A stretch of 64,000 nucleotides of DNA from assembly GCA_027422505.1 (NCBI GenBank), contig JAPQWV010001623.1, forward strand, positions 1-64,000, written 5' to 3'. The notes beneath the pieces are model-generated. The model saw only the letters and a program-made list of their open reading frames with translations, had not been told where the DNA came from and made no database searches. Shown in pieces: positions 41,535-55,093 of this stretch. The DNA is from Craterostigma plantagineum. Lineage: Eukaryota > Streptophyta > Magnoliopsida > Lamiales > Linderniaceae. Position 1 is the stretch's first letter. Each line of letters begins with the position of its first letter. Position numbers and translations under genes: made by a program.

Positions 41535-42019
41535 TACCCTGGTTTAACGCATGGCGAACACAGATTGGGTTATATCCTGAAGGTCTGTGCAGAGCACGCA
41601 TCGCACAGATTGCGCTTGAATTCCAGGCTTAACGCCTGATGAACCTAGATTGGGTTATATCCAGGAGGGCTGTGCAAAGCACGCCCCGCGCAGATTGCGC
41701 TTGAATTCCAGGCTTAACGCCTGATGAACCTAGATTGGGTTATATCCAGGAGGGCTGTGCAAAGCACGCCGCACGCAAATTGCGCTTGAATCCCAGGCTT
41801 AACGCCTGATGAACCTAGATAGGGTTATATCCAGGAGGGCAGTGCAAAGCACGCCTCGCGCCGATTACGCTTGAATCACAGGCTTAACGCCTGATGAACC
41901 TAGATTGGTGTTATATATAGGAGGGCTGTGCAAAGCACGCCCCGCGCATGTGGCGCTTGAATCCCAAGCTTAACGCCTGATGAACCTAGATTGGGTTATA
42001 TCCAAGAGGGCTGTTTCCA
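41535..42019 (+). repeat. 85-bp tandem repeat (right copy)
   Basis: The same number of units as at 4343-4827, so this array did not change after the duplication, unlike the 0.9-kb array. Confidence 0.9.
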
Positions 42020-42165
42020 TAGAAGGCCTAATGCGGACCACCAAGGGATATCAAGGTAAAATGCGAGGATGGAAGGTCCGGAGGAACACTCTTTGTATAC
42101 TTCGAATGTGCTAATGGACATTAGCACAATCCGAAGTAGGGGAGTGGAGAGTGGTGGTGGCGTAA

Positions 42166-42287
42166 GCTTGTAGATTAACGGCATGACGAATCCCAATGAA
42201 GCGAGATTGAAGTGCAAGTAAGACACGCTTGTAGATTAACGGCATGACGAATCCCAATGAAGCGAGATTGAAGTGCAAGTAAGACAA
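42166..42287 (+). repeat. 61-bp tandem duplication (right copy)
   Basis: Counterpart of 4974-5095; both copies keep two units. Confidence 0.9.
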
Positions 42288-42522
42288 GGAGAAATGCATT
42301 AGCAGGAATATACACAATAAAACAGCACAAATAGTCCGACAGAAACGACAAGCAGGAAAAATGCAAAAGAGGAAGACAACACGAAAAAAGGAAGGCGGAG
42401 CGCTAGAACCAGCAGTAGGGTCGGGGACCTCCGAAGTAGCCTGCTGCACTAACTCTGAAAGCTGACCCATGAGGACTTCCGGGGAGGCCTCCAGCAAAGC
42501 TGCCGAGCATCGAGGTATTTAA

Positions 42523-42809
42523 GTGTTGACCACTTCGTTAAATTCCAGAGACGGTCACGGTAATAATTAGGACTTAAGTGCTTAATTAATTAACTAAGTG
42601 AGACTCATAATAATTAAAATTATTAGATTGGATTTAATTATTATTTAAAATCGAGGACTAAATTGAGAATTTAGAAACCTCAAGGGCCGAATTGAAATTA
42701 TTATAAAATTAAAAATATAAAATAGAAAAATCAACACATCCCATCGTGGGATGTGTAAAACATATGACTCATGACTCATTAGTTGAGTCATTAACAAGTG
42801 TCTCAATTG
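42523..42809. other. AT-rich array leader with hairpins (right copy)
   Basis: The third inverted repeat is longer here: AACAAGTGTC/GACACTTGTT, 10-bp arms with a 6-base loop at 42793-42818. The left copy has one mismatch in the arm. Confidence 0.6.
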
Positions 42810-45800
42810 ACACTTGTTTTACTTGATTAAATAAAAAAAATTGAATAAGTACTAGAACATGAAATGTGGGATAAAAAAGTGATAAGCTATGTACTTGATT
42901 TTGTTCAAAATAAACTAGAGAGAAGAGAAACAAAGTGAGTTTAAGTTTTGAACTTCTAAACCCACGCAGTGAAGCCACGAGTTTGTTTGATGAGTCCCGA
43001 CGCCTGATCCAAACTGCGTCTAGCCATCGGGAGCAGTCTCGGAGGTTCGTTCAAGGTCATACCAGCGTGAAAATCTAGCCCGGAGGCCCCGGGATCCTGA
43101 CGAGGTGCTTCAACGTACATCCGAGGCGACGACAGAAGAAATCCCGTTTACTTGTGCTATACCTCGAACCTTAACGATTTGATTTATGAAAAATACCAAC
43201 GGTATCGGAACAATTCGAAAGACCCCTCGTTACGTTGGGAAGTGTAGTATTATTCTGGAAAATTTGGTGTCGATCGAAAATCGTTTCGATCATCAAAATA
43301 GTCGAAAGACAGCAGGCTGCTGCTTTACTCGAATTGCTAGTTTCGAACCACTGAACTGATTTTACGAAAAATACCATACGACGACGGAATAATTCTCAAG
43401 ACACCTCATTGCGATGTCAGGAAGTGTAGAATTATTCTGGAAAGTTTGGTATTGATTGGAAATCGTTGGTCACCAAATAGTCGAAAAAAGCTGATGACTG
43501 CCGCTTTATTCGATTAGCTTGGATAAAATCATCAATTCGAATAAATACGAAATAAATTCAAATTTTGATAATTCGAATTAATCTTGGCCTCCCGAGGCTT
43601 AGGGCAGTATCTAAGGACCTTCGGAGAAGCTGAAGGGCGTTAGGTCTAATTTAGATACTAAAAATCAAAATTTCGTCACCCTACGAAGTGTCGGCGACTT
43701 AGTTAAATTCCAGTGACGCTTGCTTTACTTGATTACATAAAAAAAATTTAATAAATACTAGAACATGAAACGTGGGATAAAAAAGGTGATAAGCTCTTGA
43801 TTTTGTTCAAAATAAACTAGAGAGAAGAGAAAGAAAGTGAGTTTAAGTTTTGAACTTCTAAAGACACGCACGTCAAGCCACGGGTTCATTTGACGAGTCC
43901 CAACGCCTGATCCAAACCGCGTCTAGCCATCGGGAGCAGTCTCGAAGGTTCGTTCAAGGTCATACCAGCGTGACAATCTAGCCCGGAGGCCCCGGGATCC
44001 TGACGAGGTGCTTCAACGTACATCCGAGGCGACGACAGGTGAAATCTCGTTTACTAAAGCTATACCTCAAACCTTAACGATTTAATTTATGAAAAATACC
44101 AAACGGTATCGGAATAATTCGAAAAATCCCTTGTTATGAAATTCGGGAAGTGTAGAATTTTTCAGGAAAATTTGGTGTCGATCGAAAATCGTTCGGATCA
44201 TCAAATAGTCGAAAGACGGCAGGCTGCTGCTTTACTCAGATTGCTAGTTTCGAACTAGTGAATTGATTTTACGAAAAATACCATAGACATCGGAATAATT
44301 CGAAAGACACCTCATTGCAATGTCGGGAAGTGTAGAGTTATTGTGGAACGTTAGGTATTGATTGGAAATCGTTTCGATCACCAAATAGTCGAAAAACTGC
44401 TGACTGCCGCTTTATTCAATTAGTTTTGATAAAATTATCAATTCGAATAAATTCGAAATAAATTCGAGTTTTGATAATTCGAATTAATCTTGGTCTCCCG
44501 GGGCTTAGGGCAGTATCTCAGGACCTCCGGAGAAGCCGAATGGCGTTAGGTCTAATTTAGATATTAAAAATCGAAAATTCGTCACCCTACGAAGTGTTGC
44601 CGACTTAGTTAAATTCCAACGACGCTTGTTTTACTTGATTAAATAAAAATAATTGAATAAATACTATAAGATGAAACGTGGGATAAAAAAGGTGATAAGC
44701 TATGTACTTGATTTTGTTCAAAATAAACTAGAGAGAAGAGAAACAAAGTGAGTTTAAGTTTTGAACTTGTAAAGCCACGTACGTCAAGCCACGGGTTCGT
44801 TTGACGAGTCCCGACGCCTGATCCAAACTGCGTCTAGCCATCGAGAGCAGTCTCAGAGGTTCGTTCAAGGTCATACCGGCGTGACAATCTAGCCCGGAGG
44901 CCCCGAGATCCTGACGAGGTGCTTCAACGCACATCCGAGGCGACGACAGATGAAATCTCGTTTACTGAAGCTATACCTCAAACCTTAACGATTTGATTTA
45001 TGAAAAATACCAAACGGTATCGGAATAATTCGAAAAACCCCTTGTTATGAAATTCGGGAAGTGTAGAATTATTCTGGAAAATTTGGTGTCGATCGGAAAT
45101 CGTTCCGATCATCAAATAGTCGAAAGTCGGCAGGCTGCTGCTTTACTAGAATTGCTAGTTTCGAACCAGTGATTGATTTTACGAAAAATACCATACGACA
45201 TCGGAATAATTCGTAAGACACCTCATTGCAATTTCGGGAAGCATAGAATTATTGTGCAACGTTTGGTATTGATTGGAAATCGTTTCGGTCACCAAATAGT
45301 CAAAAAACTGCTGACTGCCGCTTTATTCAATTAGTTTTGATAAAATTATCAATTCGAATAAATTCGAAATAAATTCGAATTGATCTTGGTCTCCCGAGGC
45401 TTAGGGCAGTATCTCAGGACCTCCTGAGAAGCCGAAGGGCGTTAGGTCTAATTTACATATTAAAAATCGAAAATTCGTCACCCTACGAAGTGTCGCCGAC
45501 TTAGTTAAATTCCAATGACGCTTGTTTTACTTGATTAAATAAAAATAATTGAACAAATACTATAACATGAAACATGGGATAAAAAAGTTGATAAGCTATG
45601 TACTTGATTTTGTTCAAAATAAACTAGAGAGAAGAGAAACAAAGTGAGTTTAAGTTTTGAACTTGTAAAGCCACGTACGTCAAGCCACGGGTCCGTTTGA
45701 CGAGTCCCGACGCCTGATCCAAAATGCGTCTAGCCATCGGGAGAAGTCTCGGAGGTTCGTTCAAGGTGATACCGGCGTAAGAATCTAGCTCGGAGGCCCC

Positions 45801-48218
45801 AGGATCCTGACGAGGTGCTTCAACGTACATCCGAGGCGGCAACAGAAGAAATCCCGTTTACTGAAGCTATACCTCGAACCTTAACGATTTCATTTACGGA
45901 AAATACCAAATGGTATCGGAATAATTCGGAGGACCCCTCGTTACAAATGCTGGGAAGTGTAGAATTATTCGGAATAATTTGGTGTCGATCGAAAATCGTT
46001 CCGATCATCAAATAGTCGAAAGACGGAAGGCTGCCACTTTACTCGAATTGATAGTTTCAGACCAATGAATTGATTTTACGAAAAATACCATACGACATCA
46101 GAATAATTCGTAAGACACCTCATTGCGATGTCGTGAAGTGTAGAATTATTTTGAGAAGTTTGGTATTGATCGGAAATCGTTTCGGTCACCAAATAGTCGA
46201 AAAACTGCTGACTGCCGCTTTATTCGATTAGTTTCGATAAAATTATCAATTCGAATAAATTCGAAATGAATTCGAATTTTGATAATTCAAATTAATCTTG
46301 GTCTCCCGAGGCTTAGGGCAGTATGTCAGGACCTCCGGAGAAGCCGAAGGGCATTAGGTCTAATTTAGATATTAAAAATCGAAAATTCGTCACCCTACGA
46401 AGTGTCGCCAACTTAGTTAAATTCCAGTGACGCATGTTTTACTTGATTAAATAAAAAAATTGAATAAATAATAGAACATGAAACGTGGGATAAAAAAGGT
46501 GATAAGCTATGTACTTGATTTTGTTCAAAATAAACTAGAGAGAAGAGAAACAAAGTGAGTTTAAGTTTTGAACTTCTAAAGCCACGCACGTCAAGCCACA
46601 GGTTCGTTTGACGAGTCCCGACGCCTGATCCAAACAGCGTCTAGCCTTCGAGAGCAGTCTCGGACATTCGTTCAAGGTCATACCGGCGTGACAATCTAGC
46701 CCGGAGGCCCCGAGATCCTGACGAGGTGCTTCAACGTACATCCGAGGCGGCAACAGAAGAAATCCCGTTTACTGAAGCTATACCTCGAACCTTAACGATT
46801 TCATTTACGGAAAATACCAAACGGTATCAGAATAATTCGGTGGACCCCTCGTTACAATGCTGGGAAGTGTAGAATTATTCTGAATAATTTGGTGTCGATC
46901 GAAAATCGTTCCGATCATCAAATAGTCGAAAGACGGAAGGCTGCCACTTTACTCGAACTGATAGTTTCAGACCAATGAATTGATTTTACGAAAAATAGCA
47001 TACGACATCAGAATAATTCGTAAGACACCTCATTGCGATGTCGTGAAGTGTAGAATTAGTTTGAGAAGTTTGGTATTGATCGGAAATCGTTTCGGTCACC
47101 AAATAGTCGAAAAACTGCTGACTGTCGCTTTATTCGATTAGTTTCGATAAAATTATCAATTCGAATAAATTCGAAATGAATTCGAATTTTGATAATTCAA
47201 ATTAATCTTGGTCTCCCGAGGCTTAGGGCAGTATGTCAGGACCTCCGGAGAAGCCGAAGGGCATTAGGTCTAATTTAGATATTAAAAATCGAAAATTCGT
47301 CACCCTACGAAGTGTCGCCAACTTAGTTAAATTCCAGTGACGCATGTTTTACTTGATTAAATAAAAAAATTGAATAAATAATAGAACATGAAACGTGGGA
47401 TAAAAAAGGTGATAAGCTATGTACTTGATTTTGTTCAAAATAAACTAGAGAGAAGAGAAACAAAGTGAGTTTAAGTTTTGAACTTCTAAAGCCACGCACG
47501 TCAAGCCACAGGTTCGTTTGACGAGTCCCGACGCCTGATCCAAACAGCGTCTAGCCTTCGAGAGCAGTCTCGGACATTCGTTCAAGGTCATACCGGCGTG
47601 ACAATCTAGCCCGGAGGCCCCGAGATCCTGACGAGGTGCTTCAACGTACATCCGAGGCGAGGACAGAAGAAATCCCGTTTACTGAAGCTATACCTCGAAC
47701 CTTAACGATTTGATTTATGAAAATACCAAACGGTATCGGAATAATTCGGAGGACCCCTTGTTACGAATGTCAGAAAGTGTAAAATTATTCTGGAAAATTT
47801 GGTGTCGATCGGAAATCATTCCGATCGTCAAATAGTCGAAAGACGGCAGGCTGCCGCTTTACTCGAATTGATAGTTTCGAACCAATGAATTGATTTTACA
47901 AAAAAAATATCATACGACATCGGAATAATTCGCAAGACCCCTCGTTACGAATGACGGGAAGTGTAGAATTATTCTAGAAAATTTGGTATGATCGGAAATC
48001 GTTTCGGTCACCAAATAGTCGGAAACCTGCTAACTGTCGTGTTATTCGATTAGTTTGGATAAAGTTATCAATTCGAATAAATTCGTAATAAATTCGAATT
48101 TTGAAAATTTGAATTAATCGAGGTCTCCCGAGGCTTTGGGCAGTATCTAGGGACCTCGGGAGAAGCCGAAGGGCGTTAGGTCGAATTTAGATATTAAAAA
48201 TAAAAAATTCGTCACCCT
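42810..48218. repeat. Satellite-like tandem array, 6 units (right copy)
   Basis: GTCACCCT anchors fall at 43675, 44581, 45477, 46389, 47299 and 48211. The third unit is a chimera: up to about 44780 it matches unit 3 of the left copy and from about 44828 it matches unit 5, so two units (about 1807 bp) are missing. The following three units match units 6-8 of the left copy, including the near-identical last pair. Confidence 0.93.
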
Positions 48219-48386
48219 GCTCGGTTCATAATGCGCTTCCACTAACGCCACGTTGCGCTGTTCGGGGGCCGGCGTCAAGTATAGTATGTCGTGATTAATA
48301 GTGTGCTTCAGATATCTCAACACTCTTTTTAGTGCTACCCAGTGGCCACTAACCAGGTTACTTGTAAACCTACTAAGTCTACTAAT
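48219..48386 (-). pseudogene. Copia RNase H-region remnant (right copy)
   Basis: Counterpart of 12831-12998; its last five bases CTAAT (48382-48386) are the left target duplication of the chromovirus. Confidence 0.8.
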
Positions 48387-50665
48387 TGTAATACCCGTAA
48401 AATTAGTACGTGATTATTTTGTAATGTTCGAAATTAATGAAGATGATTTTCGAACGAAACCAAATTTTCGGGAGCAAACCGAAAATATTAGTTGGGCCGA
48501 AATTGTTTAGGAAGTCCAAGTAATTTATAAAGAAAATGACCCAAGTCAAATATTAAGGCCCAAATATAGGGATATTAATTAACCAATTATTAATTAATCA
48601 AGCATGGAAAATCACGTAGGTGTGTGATGACCTACTTTGAGGTTAGAGTCTCACCACCTTAAACAACCAATCAAAAGTAAAAGTGAGCAAGGATAATTAA
48701 AACCTTTACTTAATATCAATGGAAAGCCACGTTGAAGGGATATACTTACATGCTTGGCAAAGATAGACTTACGATTTGAAAGGTTAGTAACACACCCTAA
48801 GTGATAACCGAGAACTTCAATAAGTAATCCTCACTTGTATTTTCCAAGAACAAAACGTGAAAGGAACGAGAGGGGCGGAGAATATTTTTGGTAAGCTAAC
48901 ATTTTGAATTAACTTATAAATATTCTATAAGCTAACGTGTTAACACCTTACATGGTTTGATGAAATTTCATTAAGCCGAAAGAAGAAAATACGAAGGAGG
49001 AGCAGATCCTAGCAAGCTTGACCAACTTTTCAGCCTAGGGAATTAATCAAAATTAGGCTTGGAGGCTAGGTAGGTGGTTTTTAACCCCTACAAACCCTTT
49101 TTAAACCGTATTCTTTTCCGTAAAAATACTAAGATTCGATTGGAAGGCCATTCGAATTAGAAGATTTGAGCTTTATGATTTTGTTAAATTTTCGTTACGT
49201 GTTATACGTGAATTCGAACTCAATATATGAGTTCTTTTATGTGTTTATGTGAATCGGGTGATTTTTTTAGGGTTTTATTATAAGTATTTGAAGGAATCGA
49301 CCAATTATTAAGTTTCGGGCGATTTTGAAATCGGGCGATTATTACTTTCAGTTTCGGGCGATTTTAAATCGCGGGACTGAGTTAATTCGCAAAATCGAGT
49401 GGAAAATAGGTCTTAATTGAATAGAAAATTGGACGATTTGGAGTTTCGGATCGCAGAAGTATTTCGCGGGCCAAAATTTATTTTCGCAGTGTGTAAAAAC
49501 AGGTTTCGCGGGCCAGAAGTCGGGTTTCGCGGGCTGAGGGGATTCGCGAATAGTGAGAGGCACTGCGGGCAGACTTTGAGTTTCGCGGGCCGATTTCAAA
49601 TCGTGGGTGATTCCTGTGAGGGAGTCGGGCTTTCGTGGGCTTAAAATCGGGTTTCGCGGGTCTGATCAATTGATTTGCAAAATCGGCGAAAGCCTCACGA
49701 AATCTGGCGTTGACCGTTCTTTTGCGGGTTGACCAGAAATTTTAAAAGTGGGTTTCAGGCGAAATTAGTTTTGGGCCTTGACCAATTTTGGAGTGTGTTG
49801 ACCAGCGGACTTATTTTGGGCTTTTGCCCAATTTTCGACCCAAACATTTAAACTAAAATTACCTTAGGCCCAAATCATTTTAAAATAGAACATTGTCGTA
49901 CTATAACGTATATTTCAGGTCAACCGATACTTTAAATTATAGATCTTATTTTTGGATTTAAATCATCGCGACACCCATCTACTCGGGACTGAGCCACCCG
50001 AGGTGCACACCACCGGATATTATTTGGCTCAGGGACGGCCGACAGATGTGAGATGCCTGTCTACTCGGGTTGGTGGTAGGCCACTCGGGGAACAGTCGTC
50101 GGGTTGAGATTGTGTGCGGAAGGAGCGACCCGGTATGGCCGGCGTGGGCTACCGCATGATTATGGCGTACCTTTCCATTGCGCGCGTGGGTGCTGAGTCT
50201 AGCCGAGGGCCCTGTTATGTATTGATATGTGTAATAGGTTGAGCGTGCATATTTCATGTGTGAGGACATGGGATTGGGTTGAGTACACGCACGCATATGC
50301 ATTACATGTTTTACTGCCACCTACTGGGCATTTTTGCTCAGGGTTATTTTTTCAGGTGGGACTGAGCCCGACACTGATGGGTGTCAGGGTTGAGATATAG
50401 GCTGGCTGGCGGCGGTGACTCCACGGGCTTTTGAGGGCGGAGCGGTACATGGGACGCGACCTGTGGAGAGGCATAGGATAGTGTAGTCGGGTTTTGATTT
50501 TTTGGGGCTTCGGCCCGTTGTATTATATTGACGCACTTTTGTAGACCCGACTTAGTTTATATATGTTTATTATTTTCATTAAAAAGTTTTTAATAAATCG
50601 GGTCCTCCGCGACTTTCGTTGCGGAAATCCGCCAATTATTCTAATTAGGAAGTAGGGTCGCCACA
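48387..50665 (+). mobile_element. Chromovirus 5' LTR (right copy)
   Basis: 2279 bp, the same ~210-bp deletion as the left 5' LTR, and shared 5'-LTR-specific bases such as AATCAAAAG near 48668 (both 3' LTRs have AATAAAAAG). Confidence 0.93.
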
Positions 50666-50667
50666 GG

Positions 50668-50679
50668 TGGTATCAGAGC
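50668..50679 (+). other. Chromovirus primer binding site (right copy)
   Basis: TGGTATCAGAGC two bases after the LTR. Confidence 0.92.
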
Positions 50680-50818
50680 GTTAGGTTTTAGATTCTGAAG
50701 ACTGTCCATGTACTGCCGCTCAGAAGCAGGGAGAACCAGCCTCGCCTGTAAGTATTACGTGTTTCGATGTGACTATGTGTTCTTACTTGCTCGTTTATGT
50801 GTTATATAGTATCTGGAA

Positions 50819-51946
50819 ATGTCGAGAGGAAGACCTAGACGAGAGTTCGTAGGGGCGAGTCGGCGGGACGAACCTGAGTCCTCGACTCGCGAACGTGATA
50901 CTATCAATCGTCTGATAGAACTAATCCAACGACAGTCAGACCAGATCAATGACCTGATCAATCACCGAAGCTCATCTGAACGTCGTACCTCCCCACAGCC
51001 TGATAGAGTGGAAATTATTGGGGAGAGGTTTCGTAAACTGAATCCTCCTAACTTCGCTGAGGCCGCTAACCCTGCAGTGGCCGAGGATTGGATCGGTACC
51101 ATAGAGGATCTCTTTATCTATAGCCGGGTACCGAATAACAAGAAAGTTTTGTGCGTCGTTTCCCTACTTCGGGGAAGCGCGCGGTTCTGGTGGAACACCG
51201 TGAAGGTGTTAGAAGATCCGGCTACTATGACGTGGGAACGCTTCAGGGAAATCTTTTATGAAAAGTACTTCACTGCTCACGACCAAGAGCAGCGAATGTA
51301 CGAATTTATGAATCTGAAGCAAGGGCGAATGCCGGTTGCGGAATATATCCGTAGATTTGAGGAGCTATCCCGGTTTGCTCCTTATCTCGTAGCGACGAAT
51401 GCTCTGAAAGTTACGAGATTCCTTCGGGGACTGAAACCCGAATTCTACCGAGACCTCAGCGTGGCGGGTGTGCGCCAGCTGGAATTCCGCCAGGCGACAG
51501 AGCGTGCCTTAATAGCTGAGCAGGCGGAAGGCGTTGTGAGAGAGTCCCAGCAAGCGAATCGGAAGAGGGAGAGTCAACAGGGAGGAAGCAGCCAGAAGCG
51601 GCAATTCTTCGGCAAGGGTCCGAAGAATAAAGGTAGTCGGCCATGCCAGCAGATGTGGCGCCCGAACTTTAATCAGGGACCGACCAATGTTCCCTACCGA
51701 CCAGCAATGCCAGCACCACAGTGCCAGCAGTGCGGACGAAATCACTTCGGCATCTGCTACGGACCACGACCGAGCCTGAATCTACAGTGCTTCCGGTGTG
51801 GAAAGACTGGACACACTGCACGGAATTGCACGGAAGGCCAACCTCGACTGCAGAATCAGCCACAAAATCTGATTCGACCTCCACCTGTACCTGCACGAGT
51901 GTTCACACTGACCAACGAGGAGGCAGAGGCGAACCAAGCCGAATGA
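50819..51946 (+). CDS. Chromovirus Gag, open 375 codons (right copy)
   Basis: This is the best coding frame in the window. It has an Arg-rich N-terminus, then the capsid-like retrotransposon gag domain at about residues 85-215 (FRKLNPPNF, LRGSARFWW, FLRGLKPEFYRDLS), a Gln/Arg/Lys-rich linker, a first Cys pair motif (CQQCGRNHFGICYG, about residue 300) and a CCHC knuckle (CFRCGKTGHTARNC, about residues 325-338). It stops at TGA 51944-51946, at the point where protease has been deleted; in this lineage Gag and Pol are normally one long frame. It could still make a Gag protein. Confidence 0.88.
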   Translation: MSRGRPRREFVGASRRDEPESSTRERDTINRLIELIQRQSDQINDLINHRSSSERRTSPQPDRVEIIGERFRKLNPPNFAEAANPAVAEDWIGTIEDLFIYSRVPNNKKVLCVVSLLRGSARFWWNTVKVLEDPATMTWERFREIFYEKYFTAHDQEQRMYEFMNLKQGRMPVAEYIRRFEELSRFAPYLVATNALKVTRFLRGLKPEFYRDLSVAGVRQLEFRQATERALIAEQAEGVVRESQQANRKRESQQGGSSQKRQFFGKGPKNKGSRPCQQMWRPNFNQGPTNVPYRPAMPAPQCQQCGRNHFGICYGPRPSLNLQCFRCGKTGHTARNCTEGQPRLQNQPQNLIRPPPVPARVFTLTNEEAEANQAE

Positions 51947-51947
51947 T

Positions 51948-52448
51948 TACGACATCATATTCGGGATGGATTGGCTCTCGAAGTACGGAGCAATCATAGA
52001 CTGTGTGAAGAAAGTGGTTCGGTTTCAATCGACCGAGGGAGGGGAGTTCGAATTTTCTGGAAAGACGAACAATAAATCAATCCCTAGGATTTCTACTTTG
52101 AAAGCTCAGCGACTCGTTAATACGGGTTGCGAATCTTTCCTAGTTTTTGCGGTAAAGGCTGAGGAGTCTTCTCAACCGAAGCTTGAGGAGGTTCCAGTAG
52201 TAAATGAATATCCCGATGTATTTCCCGAGGATCTTCCGGGACTACCGCCGGATCGGGAGATTGAATTCGTAATCGATCTTGTGCCTGGAGCTGCCCCGAT
52301 CTCTAAATCTCCGTATCGGTTAGCACCGAATGAGTTACGAGAACTGAAGGAACAATTGGAAGATTTGTTGCAAAAGGGTTTCATTCAACCCAGTTTCTCG
52401 CCTTGGGAGCCCCGATACTTTTTGTTAAGAAGAAAGATGGGTCGATGA
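51948..52448 (+). pseudogene. Chromovirus protease remnant and reverse transcriptase start (right copy)
   Basis: The same protease core deletion as on the left. The frame stays open through [18 protein letters not shown] to 52448, further than in the left copy, then is lost near CCTTGGGAGCC, where a base appears to be missing in both copies. Confidence 0.85.
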
Positions 52449-53505
52449 GGATGTGCATCGATTATCGTGAACTCAATAAAAGCACGATAAAGAACAAGTA
52501 TCCGTTGCCGAGGATAGACGATTTATTCGACCAACTCCAAGGGGCGACGGTATTCTCGAAGATCGACCTACGTTCTGGCTATCATCAATTAAGGATCCGT
52601 GAGGCGGATGTTCCCAAGACTGCGTTTAGCACGAGGTACGGCCACTACGAATTCTTGGTCATGCCTTTCGGGCTAACGAATGCTCCTGCTGCTTTCATGG
52701 ATCTGATGAATCGGGTATTCAAGGAGTTCCTAGACCGCTTCGTTATCGTATTTATAGACGATATCCTCGTATACTCGAAGACGAAGGAGGAACACGAGGA
52801 ACATCTAAAACGGTTCTTGGAATCCTTCGAGAGAAACAGTTGTTCGCCAAGTTTAAGAAATGTGAATTCTGGTTGGAACAAGTGGCATTTCTGGGGCACA
52901 TCATTTCGGGGAGCGGAATTTCGGTGGACCCCAGCAAGATTGAGGCGATAGAAAATTGGCCACGACCGACCACTCCCACGGAGGTTAGAAGTTTTCTCGG
53001 GCTTGCTGGATACTATCGGAAGTTTATCAAAGATTTTTCCAGTATAGCCTCAACGCTCACAAACCTGACGAAGAAGAACGTTCCGTACAAATGGATTGAA
53101 GAATGTGAGCAAAGTTTTCAGGAGTTGAAGAAGAGACTGACGACTGCTCCAGTCTTAGCAATACCTTCGGGTACTGAAGGATTTTCGGTATATAGCGACG
53201 CCTCGAAGAATGGCTTGGGGTGTGTATTAATGCAAAACGGGAAGGTAATTGCATATGCCTCCCGACAGTTGAAACCATACGAGAAGAATTACCACACACA
53301 TGATCTTGAACTCGCCGCAGTAGTGTTTGCTCTCAAAATCTGGCGACACTATCTGTACGGAGAAAGGTGCGAGATCTTCACAGATCATAAGAGCCTAAAG
53401 TACTTCTTCACACAGAAGGAGTTGAATATGAGGCAAAGACGATGGCTCGAACTAGTGAAGGACTACGACTGTGTGATAAATTATCTCCCAGAAAAGCTAA
53501 CGTAG
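52403..53505 (+). pseudogene. Chromovirus reverse transcriptase and RNase H (right copy, extra frameshift)
   Basis: It carries FIDDILVYS (the left copy reads FIDDILVHS). Loss of one A in the run at about 52807-52810 shifts the frame after EEHLK, so reverse transcriptase and its thumb/RNase H part are in two frames (52403-52951 and 52840-53505). RNase H motifs are as in the left copy. Confidence 0.9.
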
Positions 53506-53545
53506 TCGCAGATGCGTTGAGCCGGAAAGCCGTGAATACTGAATT

Positions 53546-54877
53546 GTGTCAACTTGGAGTCGAAGTAATTCACTTGGGGAGATTGAGACGAGCTTGGCAG
53601 CGTTGACTCTCAAACCGACGCTGTTAGATCGGATCATTGAGGCGCAAAAAGCAGACGAGCTGTACTTGAAAATTCGAGATGAACAAGATGGAGACGCCCC
53701 ATCAGAATTCCAATTCCGAGAAGACGGGAGCTTACGATTCAGAAATCGTTTGTATGTGCCTAAAGATGAAGAAATCCGCCGAACATTGATGACTGAGGCA
53801 CACACGACGACCTACTCAGTACATCCTGGTGCAACGAAGATGTATCGAGACTTGAGATTGAATTACTGGTGGCCTGGAATGAAAAGAGATGTTGCTGCAT
53901 TCGTAAGTCGATGCCTGATTAGCCAACAGATTAAGGCAGAACATCAAAGGCCGGCAGGAATGTTGCAACCTTTGACGGTTCCTGAGTGGAAGTGGGACCA
54001 CATAACCATGGATTTTGTCGTCGGATTACCCAAGACGGTAAAAGGACATGATGCAATTTGGGTAGTCATTGATAGACTGACGAAGTCTGCCCACTTTCTA
54101 CCGATCAACCAGACTTATCCCATGGAGAAGTTCGCAGAGCTATACATTCAAGAAATAGTGAGACTATATGGGATTCCGATGTCGATCGTTTCCGATCGAG
54201 ACTCGAGATTTCTGTCTCAATTCTGGGGGAGCTTACAGAAGGCTCTAGGGACCAAACTGTCGTTTAGTTCAGCCTATCATCCATAGACAGACGGGCAATC
54301 GGAACGAACGATCCAGACGCTCGAAGACATGTTAAGGGCGTGTGTTCTGGATTTTCGTGGAAGCTGGAGTAAGTATCTCCCGTTGATCGAATTTTCATAT
54401 AACAACAGCTATCAAGTGACGATAGAGATGGCACCTTACGAGGTCTTGTATGGGCATAAATGTCGATCCCCAGTCCATTGGGATGAAATCGGCGAGAAGT
54501 CGCTGTTAGGTCCCGAAATGATTCGTGAGATGACCGAAGCTGTTAGTAAAATTCGGGAGAGAATGCAAACGGCTCAAAGTCGTCAGAAGAGTTACGCGGA
54601 TAAGAGACGGAGGCCATTAGAGTTCGAAGAAGGTGATCAAGTGTTTCTCAAGATATCACCTATGAAGGGTGTTAAGCGTTTCGGACGAAAAGGAAAGCTG
54701 AGTCCGAGATACATAGGACCTTTTAACATTTTGAAAAGAGTCGGCGAAGTAGCGTATCAGTTAGAATTGCCGACGTCTCTAGCACAAGTTCATGACGTCT
54801 TCCACGTATCTACGTACGGAAGTACGTTTCGGACCCGAGTCATGTGCTACGAAGTGAAATGCTTCATCAACAATTGA
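53546..54877 (+). pseudogene. Chromovirus integrase, broken (right copy)
   Basis: It shares the Cys-to-Ser change in the zinc motif, the TAG at 54284 and the frameshift before the chromodomain with the left copy, so these lesions predate the duplication. Confidence 0.88.
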
Positions 54878-55059
54878 AACCGGACTTGAGTTACGAAGAA
54901 AAGCCGGTAGAGATTTTAATGTATGAGGTGAAGCGACTTCGGAACAAGAACATCCCCCTAGTGAAGGTGCTGTGGCGAAACCAAGCGGTCGAAGAAGCCA
55001 CTTGGGAACGAGAAGATGAAATGCGCGAGAAATACCCCGAGTTGTTTTCGACGACTTAA
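54844..55059 (+). pseudogene. Chromodomain (right copy)
   Basis: The same 71-codon frame as 19448-19663. Confidence 0.88.
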
Positions 55060-55081
55060 ATTTCGGGGACGAAATTTCTGT

Positions 55082-55093
55082 AAAGGGGGAGGA
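55082..55093 (+). other. Chromovirus polypurine tract (right copy)
   Basis: AAAGGGGGAGGA before the 3' LTR TG at 55094. Confidence 0.92.
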
